Below are positions 52,901 through 64,000 of a stretch of DNA of 64,000 nt, piece after piece (the stretch's first letter is position 1; each line of letters opens with the position of its first letter). The notes below the pieces were generated by a model. The model was not told the origin of the DNA. It worked only from the letters and a program-made list of their open reading frames with translations, and did not search any database. The DNA comes from Onchocerca volvulus (taxonomy: Eukaryota; Nematoda; Chromadorea; Rhabditida; Onchocercidae): positions 7,030,616-7,094,615 of the forward strand of contig HG738139.1 of the NCBI GenBank assembly GCA_000499405.2, in the 5' to 3' direction. The translations under genes and the position numbers were made by a program.

Positions 52901-54011
52901 TGTTTTTCGCATTCTCAAAAACTGATGCAAAAAATTCAGACAGAAAATGCAGAAATGGTCCTTTTTTTCCCATGTTGATTACACATACTACCATTATGGA
53001 ATTCTCCATCATTCACTTTTTATCTGTTTATCTTTCCTATCATCATCATTCCTCTCCGTAACATATCACTTTTCTATTTTTAAGATGAAGAAATTGAAAG
53101 GGAAATCGCGGAAAAGGAAAAGAATAAAGAATATACAAAAGATCAATTAGGTCGTTCTGTATAATTTACATAATACCAGAAATTCATCCTCAAGTTTCCA
53201 TCTGAAATTCTTCAATTTTTTTCTTCATCTGAATACTATTCTTGTTTCTGACCAGTTAAGGAGTATTGAATTCGTTGGAAAAAGGTTTTCGGACATCTCT
53301 ATAAGCAAATGATGTTTATTTTTGTTTGTTCTCTGCTTGTTTACTTGAGATTCTTTTCTATCATTTTGCAGCGATGTATGATAGTGTTAATGAACAGAAG
53401 TTCACACCGACTTTTAATTAACAAAAGCATTATTAATTTAAAAAAGTTCAAATCTTCAAAAAGATGAAGTCACTTTGACCGAATTATGGTAATGTTCCGC
53501 TGGAATCATAATTCATCATATAATCATCACTTCTTCACTTCTGTGTGGGCAAAATTAATTTTTATATGCGCCGTTTTGTTACGACATGTGTAATTATCAT
53601 GGACTGATTCTCAATCATCTATAAGGCCTCTTTATTTTACATTAAAATTACTGTTAGTAAATTAGTCACTGTAATCAATATTTAGCTTTTTATTTGGGAC
53701 AAGAAAAGATTTTTTATCAAAAAATGATGCTCATAATTAATCTCGTTTACACGGTAGGAATATTTTTAGCGTCATTTTAAAACTTTCCCTAAAAATCTAT
53801 TTTTAAATTGAGCACCAGTTTCATATTTTATATTTATTTTTTTTTTCTGTTAGAATTATAAAGCCTTTCTAGGCCTGATGGGACGAGCGTTTGTCGATGT
53901 TGTTGTCATCCGTATGCGCCAAATGAAGCAACCATGAAATGTGAATTAAAGCCATATTTGAACATGAACAAACAATATATTTACGAGAAGATGCAATCTA
54001 TTAATGATTAA
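46966..54011 (+). CDS. Secreted Cys-rich protein with thrombospondin type 1-like module
   Basis: Exons by phase: 46966-47026, 47717-47913, 50451-50554, 51694-51894, 52042-52151, 53085-53150, 53372-53399, 53873-54011; 906 nt, 301 aa. Exon 1 is a clean signal peptide (MGIPSFFISFIVLTFS). Exon 2 opens with CAHWTSWGPCIW, the WxxWGPC core of a TSP1 repeat, but without the usual downstream CSxTCG. Further Cys-rich stretches are QQCGQCSYQQSCGRQC, VAERACVGVDQSMAC and, in the last exon, VCRCCCHPYAPNEATMKC. This suggests an extracellular or cuticle/secretory role, but I do not recognise the family. If exon 6 is read through its weak donor (AG|GTCGTT), it ends at a TAA at 53,162-53,164 and gives a 250-aa form. 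Exons 6 and 7 are the least certain. There is no membrane segment beyond the signal peptide. Confidence 0.65.
49278..49658. mobile_element. MITE-like element with ~54-bp terminal inverted repeats
   Basis: Left arm 49,278-49,332 and right arm 49,606-49,658 are inverted copies with few mismatches. Outer ends are ATTTCGTTGCCAAC and GTTGGCAACGAAAT, inner ends GCAAATGA and TCATTTGC. The 270-bp middle is AT-rich with no coding. It lies in intron 2 of the secreted Cys-rich gene. No target-site duplication is obvious. Confidence 0.8.
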
Positions 54012-56034
54012 TTTTTGAAATTTCTGCTCCATTTTGCTGCTTTTTCTATGCCGCATTTTGTTGATTTTTCAATTTTTGTGAAGTTTTTGATCACATTCAT
54101 GTATTTTTTTCTCACAATGTGATGGATTGTTTAATTTATGCATATGTAAACATAATTATTTCTCCGAAATGATTACAGACAGCAGCAGTATTTGGAAATA
54201 TGTACGAATATTTCTTTCACTGTTCGAAAAAATTTCAGTTGATTCTTACCAAGCAAAAAATCACTTGAATCGAATGTGTCTGAAAACTGATAAAAAATTA
54301 AAAATTCAAGCTGAATTAAGTGCAAAATGTATCAATTAAGTTAATTGCGGTGTTTTACAGACATTAGCGAGGACAGAATGAATGAGAATATTTTGGGATA
54401 TACTCAATTATAAGTAAGCATATGGAACAGAAAATTACCCAAAAAATAATATGCCTGACAACCTTAACTATTACACCATCTTTATTTAATTTTAGATTAA
54501 AAATTTCCGATCTATTTTATAACAGCTTTAACTTAAATTATTTTTTAGTAGCAAATATGCTGTTAAAGGGAAGCTGCTTGTTCAGCTATAAAGCAGAAGA
54601 GAATCAGTTTCATAGATTGCAAAAATTATTTAAAAGTTATGAATTCGTTTTTTTTTTTGTCTTGATTTTTGAAAGATTTTGCCAATCATTGATTTAAAAC
54701 TATTGAAAAATAATCTTTCAACAACAACAGGAAAAGAATTTTTTCTCTTGTTATATATGTTAAATTAAATTCAAGATTCTTTTTTTTCCAGTTTCAGTAC
54801 TACTTTAATTTTTTTTGGGCGTATAATTTTTCTTGTCACAAAAAGCACAATTCGCAGTATGTTTTTAGTAGTAACTGCAAAATAAGGTCTTGACTAGTGA
54901 TTCAAGTTAATTAAAAAAATACGTCTCGATTGAAACTATTTCACATTTCTTCTAAATATGGGCGCGCAAATGGATTTAATTGAGAAATTTTTTTGGGCGT
55001 AAGGGCATTTTTGATATGAAGTCAAGACTGTTCCGGATCTTAATCAACTATAATTAATTTGAAAAAATTCCAAGTAATGGAATAGCTGAGTTATGTTGAT
55101 GTAGCAATTAGGGAGCATTCCTATATTATTGTAAATTTGTACCAAGAAATAATGTCTTTACCTGTTGTATGAAACAGGAAAAATTACTAGTAATATCTTT
55201 TTTTTTAAATGAAATTTTGGAAAAAATTATTTTGAAAAGTTCATTTAACTTAAGTCCATCTTCTCATTACACATGCGTATCATTAAATTTCAAGAAATTC
55301 GAGCAAAGGTTAAAAAAACGAAAAACAAAAAGCGTATTTAGACGAGACAAACATGATGAGGCTCAGAATATAAGGTATATTCATCGTCGAGAATACTTTA
55401 AATTGCCGAAATACCCCATATAGTTTGAGATGACTAATTTCATGGGTCATTGTTGAGAAAGCTTCCGTTGTGATAATTAAATCAATTTTCATACAATATT
55501 CAAGTTAATCAACCACATCTATTCATTACTACTTATTACTAATGATCTTATTTAAAGTGGTCAGGTCGTTCAATTCGATAAACCAATCATTTACTTTCAG
55601 AATTGCATTTTTCTATTCTCAGGAGTTTACAGTGATATTATATATATAATTATTATTTCCATATTATTTTTATCGATTTTCTATGGTCTTGGTTTTTGAC
55701 TAATTTGATCAATATCAGAATGGAATAGTCCGTCAATCTGAATTAATTTTGAAGTTCACAGTATCATTAGAGTTATGAAAGTGGAAGCAGTAATGAGTTA
55801 CATTTTGATTCTTTGATGAAATCATTTTCATCTGATGTTGACGATCACTGGAATGGTTAATAGGAATTTATGCGCTTCTGCGCATATAATTCATTCCTTT
55901 GAAATTTGAATGGTTGATAAAGCAAGTTTAACAGATTATCAGATTATCACCTACCTGTGATATTCTAAGAGATGGATTACTGAGATACTAGGAAGAGCTG
56001 TTATATTACCTTTAAATTCCTGAGAAGATAAGGT
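54012..56034. other. AT-rich spacer, no gene seen
   Basis: Contains short open frames (54,127-54,339; 54,422-54,697; 55,169-55,423) without splice support or recognised similarity. Confidence 0.6.
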
Positions 56035-56635
56035 TGTCGGAGAATCCCGAAAGATGGTTTAATTATCCAAGCTTGAGGACAAGAAGCGCGACAATAATTT
56101 CAAATGAACCGCCAAAATGACAAACATATTTCTCACCAAAAGAAGAAAACACGTTTCTCACCAAAAAGAGAAATATGTATCCAGCCAAAAGATAAATATG
56201 TTTACCGCTAAAAGCTCCGATCAACAAGTAAACAAAGCGAGATTGACCAATCATTAGGCGACGAATCATAGATTAGAAAAGAAGGAGGAACCTCCGAAGG
56301 ATATATAAGGATCGGACTTTGGAGAAGAATCATCATCGGCCACAAATTTTCTAGAACACATAAGTTTCTAAGTGTTTATAAAGTGATCGAGGACGATGTA
56401 GCAACGGTTTTTACAACGAGTCAACAAATCGATAATCGAATATTCTTTTCTGCTATCAGCAAAGGAAGAATAATCCTGTGATCAATTGATATTCTTCAAC
56501 AATTGTTTGTATTATACAGGAAAAAACACTCTTCCATATACTAATAAAGCCTTGTTGCTAAAGGATTCGTTTCTGTCACACCAATTCAAATTCAACTTTT
56601 CCAGTAGAGATTAATAGGCAAAAGAAAATTCGACA
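56035..56635 (+). mobile_element. Solo LTR candidate, BEL/Pao family
   Basis: Starts TGTCGGAGAATCCCGAAAG and ends AAAATTCGACA, so the ends are TGTCG...CGACA. It carries a TATATAAGG box at about 56,303 and an AATAAA at about 56,541, in the order expected of an LTR. It shares blocks in the same order with the retroelement remnant at 21,967-22,403. Internally there is a short triplication of (C/A)ACCAAAAG-AGAAA around 56,130-56,180. Flanks AAGGT and GGCTA do not form a clear target duplication. No internal retroelement sequence adjoins it. Confidence 0.6.
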
Positions 56636-57120
56636 GGCTATAATTAGCAGCATCAAGAGGAAGGGAGGAGCATATTAAATGTCTTGACATCAATTTACAT
56701 GTCCCTCCTACTCCTCTTTCTTTGGGCTTTTAAAATTCAACGGACGACAATTGGAAGGAGGCAGAACATTCATGTGTCCGTCAAATTTTGCTTTTGGAAG
56801 GAAGAAGGGAGGAGGAGGATGAAGAGGAGAGACAACAATTGTCTGTTCATCCCTTTGGGACTCAAACTTCATTCATATCGTTGTGAGAAAGGCGGAAAGG
56901 GACAAACATTCCTTTCTTTTGTTTCATTCTCTCTCAAAGTTCAACTCAGAATCTTCTTGGTAACAAGTATAGATGGCTGCTCCTGAGCTATGAAGAACGC
57001 TCCATTTGAGTCATTCTTTTGATGTTAATTCGAAATTTTGCTTAAAAATTCTAAATTTTAGCTGCGGAAAGGAGTAACCAAAATCATTGCTATCATTGTT
57101 GATTTCTTTTATCAACGCTA
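56636..57120. other. Upstream region of the small Ser/Thr/Asn-rich gene
   Basis: An imperfect inverted repeat spans about 56,653-56,715 (AGAGGAAGGGAGGAG / CTCCTACTCCTCTT). The 100-codon frame at 56,684-56,986 lies over it and is purine-rich on one strand; I do not consider it a gene. A TTTTAG acceptor-like site ends at 57,061, 60 bp before the start codon. Confidence 0.5.
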
Positions 57121-60100
57121 ATGTCGAATAGCAACAGCACTATCGATTCAACTAATGGTACCACAACCAACGGTGAACCGATCAATCACAGCGTATGTTT
57201 TCTTGATTTGACAGTATTTTGTTTTGTTTATTGACTTCACTCATTAATACATGTGTTAACAAAACTTTGTTAATTAGTTACGTTCAGAAAAAAATGAATT
57301 TTACAGTAGAATAGCTTTATTGAAATTTTTGTTTGAGAAGGAGCATATCGTAACTGTTAACCTACTTCTATATTGCTTATCAACCTTAAAGGGGATTGTT
57401 TGAAGTTTAATTTAACGAATGATTCCTTTTGATTTATTGCTGTCCTAGCATGCAGTGCAGTACATCTTGATGTAGGGAACGCTTTTATGCATGCATGACG
57501 CAAGTAACTAGCTATATATTTATTTATTATCTCTCCAAAATACCTCTCATCAATTCGTCTTATTCAATTATGAGATTTATCGATCGATCAGTGTGTGGAT
57601 TGTCTACTCTTCAAGTTAATTAGTAATTGTATTAAATTTTAAGCCTTTTTCGTCCTGACCATTCCTCTTAATCTGAATTGCAACAAGTTGTTTATGAATT
57701 TATAAATTTTCAATTCATAAATTCCATGAATTCATCAGAGACAGAAAGAAAGGAGTAAAAAAATAACAATTTTCTTGCAAATGCCTTGTAATTAATTTAA
57801 AGAAATTTAGGATTTAATTCGTCTTCATTACTTGCTATAGTCTTTCAGTCTTATTTTGATTTTTACAATCGTCCAGTTTTCTTTATTATTATTCTCACTT
57901 TGCTTCTTCAATAGAATTTAACCTTATCGACTGCTTTCTTGATGTGCTTCTTACAATCATTTTCCTAGGTGCTATTTGAGTCATTATTTTGGAGAGGTAT
58001 TGAATTATCATCAGGAAGCACTATTCTCATTTATCAAACATTCTCCGAATTTGTTGATTTAACTTTCCCTGGAGATTGACTGGCCCATTCTCGTGTTTGC
58101 ATACTTTGTTATCAGAGCAAATGCTATTACAAAACTTACCGCTATTGACTATTAAGAAAGACACAACATCAGCAACATAATCCATATGGAACCGGAACTA
58201 TTATTATGTCAACAAATATCGCTGAATAAATTATTGTGCATATATATGTTTGTGAGCAAGTGATAAAATCCTTGAAAATTTGAATTATTGCTATTGAAAA
58301 TGTGGTCATTTAAAATCTTCAGAGAGGGATGATTGCTATTGAAGATATGGTCATTTAAAATCTTCAGAATTATTTAAATTCGGATAACTGTTTATTCTTT
58401 TCAACTAAATTTGCGTCATTAAAACTTTCTTGATATGTTTATTTCTAGTGTAAACTAACTAATATGAATTTTTTTTATTGAGACCGCTTGTTTTTAAATC
58501 GATAATTTTTCTGCCTTTTTGAACTCTCACTCACCAAAAAACTGACGCTACATCAATAAATCAGAAGCTCAACTTTTAACTTCACAAAATATATAGCAAT
58601 AAGCAAGAAAAGGAATTTTTATATGTAATGAAGAAATACTGGGGACATTTCAGAATGTATGACGTACGTTTTTAAATTCATTTTGGATAGTTAGCTTGCT
58701 GAAAGTAGCAAAAATTGTAAAACTTGACAACTAAAATGATTTGCGCCGCATTTTTTGCAGAGCACAAGAATGAAGAATAATCATGAACTTTTGCAAAAAC
58801 GGCCATTTATTTATTCATTCATGCTTACTTATTCATGGAAATAATTACAGAAATAAAAAAGCACTTATAATATTTGCATAGAATAAGAAATAGAAATGTG
58901 AATAGTTGAAAGGGAAATGGGTCAACATTCTCGAAGGATGTCTTGCTTTTCTCCTTTGCTGCTATAAACATTCTCTTCTCCTAAATAACGAGAGGATTTT
59001 ATTAGCACAAATGTTACAGTAATTTCAGTGAAAGTATACGATCATAAGGGAAATTATCTGTGCTACCGAGGGATTCTTGAATGATATCCCAGTCAGGCGA
59101 TGACATTTGTTCAAAATACTACTACTATAGAACAACAATAAATATAAAATTCATTACTATCTTGCTAGTCAGGTTCTAAGCTGCTGAATGTTTTTATGGT
59201 TATCGAATTGGACTGCAATGGTCTTCATTAAATTTTAAGATGCCTATTGAGAATGCATTCGTTTGGCTTTTATCATGAAAAGAAGAATTATAGTGCTTCT
59301 CTATAAAAGTCAATCAAGTTTGATTGATAGTAGAGTCTTTATTACAAAGGATAATTGACCTATTAAAATGTTCTAATCAAGCAGTACCATGCTAGCATTA
59401 TTTCTATTTCTAAATTAATTCTTTGCCGGCTTTTTCTACATTTCTATCTTTCAGGAATGCGCAGTATTTGAAAATAGGAATATAAAATTCACCTTTCGCA
59501 TTTCTGCTTATTTTTCTATATTTTACTGCATGTTTCTTTCCTGCGTTCAGTTTGCCGACGAGCAAAAAAAATTTTTATCGAATTACTTATTTTTAGCAAT
59601 AAACTAGTTGAAGTAACTTGAAGGTGATAGAAAATTTGAATTAATAATTAAGATGATTTAAATGCTTTAATTGCATCCATTATCTACATGCTAAATTTTT
59701 TCATTACTTTTTTTTTTTTTTTTTTAAGTAGAAAGCTTATTATTAGCGTTTCTCCAATTACATTGAATACTAAATGTTTTCAAATATCACTGAAAGTGTA
59801 TCCGGAACAAAAACATTTATGTTAGTTCAAAGGTGAATTAGCTTCTATCAATAATTGCCTACATAGTTACCATACTTTTTTGTTTTTTCTTTTGCATGAG
59901 CTCTAATGCGAAATTTCTTGGCTTACTGGTTCATCTTCAAAAGGAAAAGAGAATTAATTGATTTATATCAAAAATGTTGAAATTTAATCTTTCCGTAGAT
60001 GAATGAATTAAATTCGGAAGTGTTTAGACATTAATTATATGAGAGGATGTGCTATTGCAAGAAAATCCTTTTCTCAAATTTTTTCACTTTGAAGAACTGT

Positions 60101-63100
60101 TGTGCTTTCTCAGACAGGAAGCTCGATGAATCATCATCTGCATTCATTCAAGAATAGCCAAAGCAGCAAAAATAAAACAAGAAATTTATTGACTTATTAT
60201 TATGAATCAATAAATACCAACCCTAATTATTCAATTCCTATGCATTCTCGACATGATAGCGCAATTACCACTCAGAATGATCTTTAGATTTCAAGCAGAA
60301 GCTCAATTAACATCTTAGCTAAAGAACGAATTATGGAGGAATTCTAGAGCAGCTTTGACGCTGCAGTGCATGTCCAATAAATACGGATATTCAGAAAGTG
60401 AATTATCTGATCTCTTGTCTCAGAGACGCTTTAGCCAAAATGTTAATTGAGCTATCTGCTTGAATCGTTTTCAACTTCAAAGTAATTTCAATCAACGAAT
60501 AATGGACTAGAAAGGCATAGGCCTAGTAATGAAGGAACAAAGTTGGCAATCATTCAAGAAACGGAGCGTGATGAATATCAGTAAGCTGTCTGGATATAAT
60601 ATACAGAATCCCTACAATCCTGGAAATGAACGTTGAAGAGACTATTGATGACAAGGATAAGCTTGTTTAGCTTTAAATTAGAATTACTAAAATGAAATAT
60701 TGTCATTTTCATCGATGAAACGAGCTGGTTGGGACTTCTTTCTATAAGATATCGATTATTGGAAATATCGGATATGGTTTTAAATATTCTAAAAACTCTT
60801 CACACTTCTGTTACGCGTAATACCGAAAATTACATAGATACCTTCAGCAAAATTATCTTTTATCCACTCGGCTAATATTCTTGCACCATCGTTATTGTGA
60901 GCACCATTTAAAAATAATTGCCAATCTTTCGGTAGTAAAGAAACTAAATTGCCTTCTAGTCGTCTAGGCCAATAGATGTGTTGCAGCGTGAGGTTTTGAT
61001 TTTTGAAATATAGAGAAATATATATAATGCTACATGAGAAATAATACATAGTATAATTTAATTGAAACATGCCATGATTAAAACAATAATTAAGAGTAAT
61101 AATTAAATTTTTTTAATATGCAATTTGGTTCAAATGAAAATTACTGTTATGCTGGCAGCTCATCTTTTCAAAAATTATTTCCGAAAAAAAAATTTAATTC
61201 TTTATGTAATCTCTTATATATAAGGCAGAAATCACAAGGGATTATGAGTGGGTTCGTTTTGTCAAAATGAACTAATTAAAGCAATTAATTTCAAATCACA
61301 TTGACATTCTTGACCATTTTAAGTAATTAGTTGATTTTAACTTTTTTTAGAAGCATCGATATTGATTAATAATTGTTTATTTTGATTGCATTCACGATCA
61401 TGTAAGTCATAGTATTGATAATAAAAATGTAGTCAACTTCCGATATAGTCAGCTTTGAAATATGTCAATTAATTTCAGTGCAGAAAAAGGAATCAAAGAA
61501 ATGATTCCTTGCATTCTAGAAAAATATGTATTGGACTGAAGTTTGAAAAACTTGTACAAAAATATAAGAAGTGATTGAAAGGAATGAGTTCATCATGAGG
61601 ACCTCTTTTGCAAATCCTTGACCTCAAGAGAAACTGAAATGGACTAATATTACATGGGATCGGAAAGTGAGAGGAAAAAAGATTCTGAAACCCTCATTTG
61701 GATCTTATGATACCGTGTCCAATTTATTAAGTAATTAATCATAGTTTGGGAGAGCAGAGATTTAAATTTGATTTTCTTGACTGAAATTTGACGCAGTTAT
61801 AGATGGTTTCAAATTTGTTCAAAAAATTTCTAAAGACCCTTCATTAAATCGGAAAATCCTTGAAAAAACTTTTAAAGTCGGATCTTATTGACTTTAGACT
61901 CATCGATTAGTCATACAAGTTTCTCTGAAAGAGTTAATGCGCTGTTGAAAAAATTTCTGGGAAAAGTTGGCAATTGCAATAATTCGCCAAATGTAAGCGT
62001 TTGTTCAACAAGATAATAAATTTTAGAAATTTGAAAATTTGTTCATAATTAGTTAATTCTCAACTTTTAATGCATAGGCTTTACGGCGCATTTCACCAAC
62101 AAAATAGTGCCATAAAAGATAATTGTATTCTTTATTGCCATTTTCTCATTTTCAACCGACAATTTCCAAATTTTTTTATTCATTTCTGGAAGAAGATATA
62201 TAAAATACAAATGAAGGCGAATATATTTTATTAATACTGAAAAAACACGCAGAAAAACTTATATTTCCCATAATCAATGCAAAATTAAATTGTTTTAAAA
62301 CTCTTTGTAATTTTTGATGTTCTTTAAATGAAGATAAGATTTGAAAAACTTCCTTTTCATTTTATTATATTATTATATTAATATAATTTTTGCATCCTGA
62401 TAGATTGAAATTATCAATTTCTTTTAAAAGTCACTGAAAAAAGTAAGTAAAAGAAATTAGTTTTATGAAGAAAAGAAAAAGACGAGATCAGGAGTCGGTT
62501 GAAGGTAGAGAGAGTAAAGAAACTGAAGTGTTTAAAAATTTCTTTTATTTAAAATTTCAAATTTAAGAACAACAATGTCTTTACATCTTATCCTTTTTTT
62601 AATAGAAATGATGTAGAAATTTCATAATTTATTGCAAAATTTAAATCTCAATTCAAAATTTATATAGTTATTTCTATTTGAATTTTTGTTAATTATCTCT
62701 TTCAACAAAATGAATTAAATAATAGACAAAAGTTTTTTCCATTTTTTATGAATGTAATTGGTTTCAGACGCCTAAACGTAATGGTCCATCAACAAACACA
62801 CGCGAGCGTATCTTTGGTGGTAATGGTGTGGAGCAGGTAACACCTTCCAAGAAAGTTTCAAATACTTTCAAATCATCGATTTTTGAGAATAATAAATCTG
62901 AATCGCCTACTCGAACACCTAAGAAGACAATACCTGTACTTGGTTAGTTTTCAGGTTGTTTTTTCGAAGTCTCAACATTTAGACTGTGTAATTTTTTATT
63001 CTATAATTGTTCAGTCTATAATTTTTGTAAAAGGGTAGAAGAACTATTAGTTTTCCTTCATTTTTCAGAAGTAAAATGTCAAGCTTCGCCTGAAATGTCG

Positions 63101-63454
63101 CTATTTGATACTTGCAATTGTAATAATTACCATACTGCAATTAATAGTGAACTATATTTCTTAATATAATAGAATCAACTTTCAGTGAGAAGCAAAATGC
63201 AGTTTGAAATAATTTCTGCTTCCAAATTCCAATATTTGTTTGAACTTGAAAGCAAAATTCACAGTTCACATTCTTGCCAAACCAATCATTCCTTGCATGA
63301 ATATAGGATTGAAACAACTGATGCTATCGTTATGACCTTTGAAAATGTCAAATTAAATTAAATTCTCCCCTCCAATCTATCGTTTGACCAGATGTGCTTT
63401 CCTAATTTATTTACAGTTTATGGGGCGGTACCACTTGTACAAGAGTTACGATAA
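57121..63454 (+). CDS. Small Ser/Thr/Asn-rich protein, function unknown
   Basis: Three exons, 57121-57192, 62768-62942 and 63417-63454, give 285 nt and 94 aa in frame. Exon 1 is low complexity ([20 protein letters not shown]). Exon 2 has a conserved-looking core, [19 protein letters not shown], then [18 protein letters not shown]. The paired R-x-IFGG and SSIFE motifs faintly recall the Jupiter/HN1 microtubule-associated family, but I would not assign it. An alternative third exon starts at 63,069 after a strong TTTTTCAG and reads [14 protein letters not shown] before a stop at 63,168-63,170. I prefer the 63,417 exon because a poly(A) signal follows it. Whether extra exons lie in the 5.6-kb intron is open. 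Confidence 0.5.
58286..58377 (+). repeat. 46-bp tandem duplication
   Basis: Two copies starting ATTGCTATTGAA-AT-TGG and continuing TCATTTAAAATCTTCAGA, at 58,286 and 58,332. Confidence 0.85.
60102..60640 (+). pseudogene. Degenerate coding-like segment, source unknown
   Basis: Less AT-rich than its surroundings, and readable as protein only by changing frame. A first frame ([19 protein letters not shown]...) runs to a stop at 60,287. A second piece reads [15 protein letters not shown] then stops, and a third, one frame over, reads [20 protein letters not shown] and runs on to FSQNVN. Near 60,572 comes [20 protein letters not shown]. This pattern fits a decayed gene fragment or retrocopy. I do not recognise the parent. 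It ends about 150 bp before the folC remnant. Confidence 0.35.
60789..60985 (-). pseudogene. folC: Bacterial folC fragment (alphaproteobacterial, Wolbachia-like transfer)
   Basis: About 64 codons on the minus strand match the C-terminal domain of bacterial dihydrofolate/folylpolyglutamate synthase: YWPRRLEG, then [20 protein letters not shown], then LAEWIKDNF and [14 protein letters not shown]. The WPGRL...LLP.W.L.LDGAHN.DGA pattern is typical of alphaproteobacterial FolC, not of animal FPGS. The reading frame is intact across the match, but the gene is a short fragment with no start and no upstream Mur-ligase domain, ending at an in-frame TAG. It sits inside a nematode intron, on the opposite strand. 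In filarial genomes such pieces are usually nuclear Wolbachia transfers; that source is an inference. Confidence 0.75.
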
Positions 63455-64000
63455 GATGATAAACAGGTCGTTTTGTGGAATGCTAAACTTCCATTATTTA
63501 CAAAGTCAGACAATGTTCAATAAAAGAATGAAAGAATGTGATTCTTTAAAGTGATATATTATCAGCCCCATTGTTTTACCGTACACATTGACAAAGATCT
63601 TTATCGAAATTCTCAATTTTAATCATGATTAGGTCGATTGTAAGTTATTTCATTGAATGAAGAATAAACAAGGTGGCAAAACTTAGAAAAAAAAAGAAGA
63701 GTAATTAATTTCATTCAGTCAAATCGTCCACGAATTTTGCTGCAGGAATTTTTAATTTTTTTGCGAATGTTAGTTTATGCGACTTTTTGTCAAAAAAAAA
63801 AAAAAAAAATCGATTTTTTTCATGAAGTGGGGGAAATACACGCATTTATTATGGTATTAAAACATAATTTTTCCGATTTGATTGAAATTATATGTATTTT
63901 TTGGGATCAGGAAGCGTAAAGTCAATTTAATACTCTTTTGCAGTTTCATCATAATATTCTACGTTTTCAAGGGCATTTTCATGTCTGTGACACAAGCAAG
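63455..64000. other. 3' flank, no gene seen
   Basis: AT-rich, with a poly(A) tract at 63,793-63,810. The 60-codon frame over it is not supported. Confidence 0.6.
63519..63524 (+). terminator. Poly(A) signal of the small Ser/Thr/Asn-rich gene
   Basis: AATAAA 65 bp past the stop at 63,454. Confidence 0.45.

Larger units (their letters stand above)
57193..62767 (+). other. 5.6-kb first intron of the small gene
   Basis: Far longer than the other introns here. It holds a 46-bp tandem duplication (58,286-58,377), the degenerate coding-like segment (60,102-60,640) and the folC remnant (60,789-60,985). The rest is AT-rich with nothing recognised. Confidence 0.5.

Noticed and set aside
56684..56986. 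100-codon frame upstream of the small gene
   Set aside because: Lies over an inverted repeat and purine-rich runs; there is no conserved motif and no exon neighbours.
1..64000. tRNA, rRNA, SL RNA or CRISPR loci
   Set aside because: No tRNA cloverleaf, rDNA, spliced-leader gene or regularly spaced repeat array was recognised on either strand by eye; a covariance-model scan would be needed to exclude small RNAs.

Overview
The window looks like nuclear DNA of a parasitic nematode, most likely a filarial worm (Onchocercidae). It is AT-rich, its genes are split into many short exons with nematode-type TTTTCAG acceptors, its proteins match conserved animal genes, and it holds one short bacterial-looking folC fragment of the kind left by Wolbachia-type endosymbionts. 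There are no operon-like bacterial genes, tRNAs, rRNAs or CRISPR arrays that I could see. The organism assignment is an inference from these features.

Layout. (1) 1-26,090 is dominated by a tandem duplication of an anillin gene (minus strand). Copy B is complete (24 exons, 12,352-21,777, 1049 codons in frame, ending in a PH domain). Copy A (1-4,410) has only the first 13 exons in the window and stops at the left edge. The shared block is a mosaic: about 3.7 kb is almost identical, the 5' exons are clearly diverged, and the upstream spacer is almost identical again. Copy A carries a ~4.9 kb insertion of nested dispersed repeats (5,917-10,857). Copy B carries a ~2.7 kb decayed BEL/Pao retrotransposon (about 21,950-24,625). 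(2) 26,247-32,485, plus strand: PAN3, the pseudokinase subunit of the PAN2-PAN3 deadenylase, 15 exons, one with a GC donor. (3) 36,276-41,182, plus strand: calnexin, 11 exons, with a strong hairpin in intron 4. (4) 43,190-44,970, minus strand: LIN-37, a MuvB/DREAM subunit, 5 exons. (5) 46,966-54,011, plus strand: a secreted Cys-rich protein with a thrombospondin type 1-like start; a MITE-like inverted-repeat element sits in intron 2. (6) 54,012-57,120: spacer with a 601-bp solo-LTR candidate of the same BEL/Pao family. (7) 57,121-63,454, plus strand: a small ~94-aa Ser/Thr/Asn-rich protein whose 5.6-kb first intron holds a degenerate coding-like segment and, next to it, the folC fragment.

The genes are unrelated housekeeping or developmental functions (cytokinesis, mRNA deadenylation, ER folding, cell-cycle transcription) and do not form one pathway. 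Exon models were built by hand from splice signals and checked by phase: every listed chain for anillin B, PAN3, calnexin and LIN-37 stays in frame to a single stop. The most unusual items are the mosaic anillin duplication, the bacterial folC remnant, the intronic hairpin in calnexin, and a 265-codon open frame inside a repeat-rich insertion.
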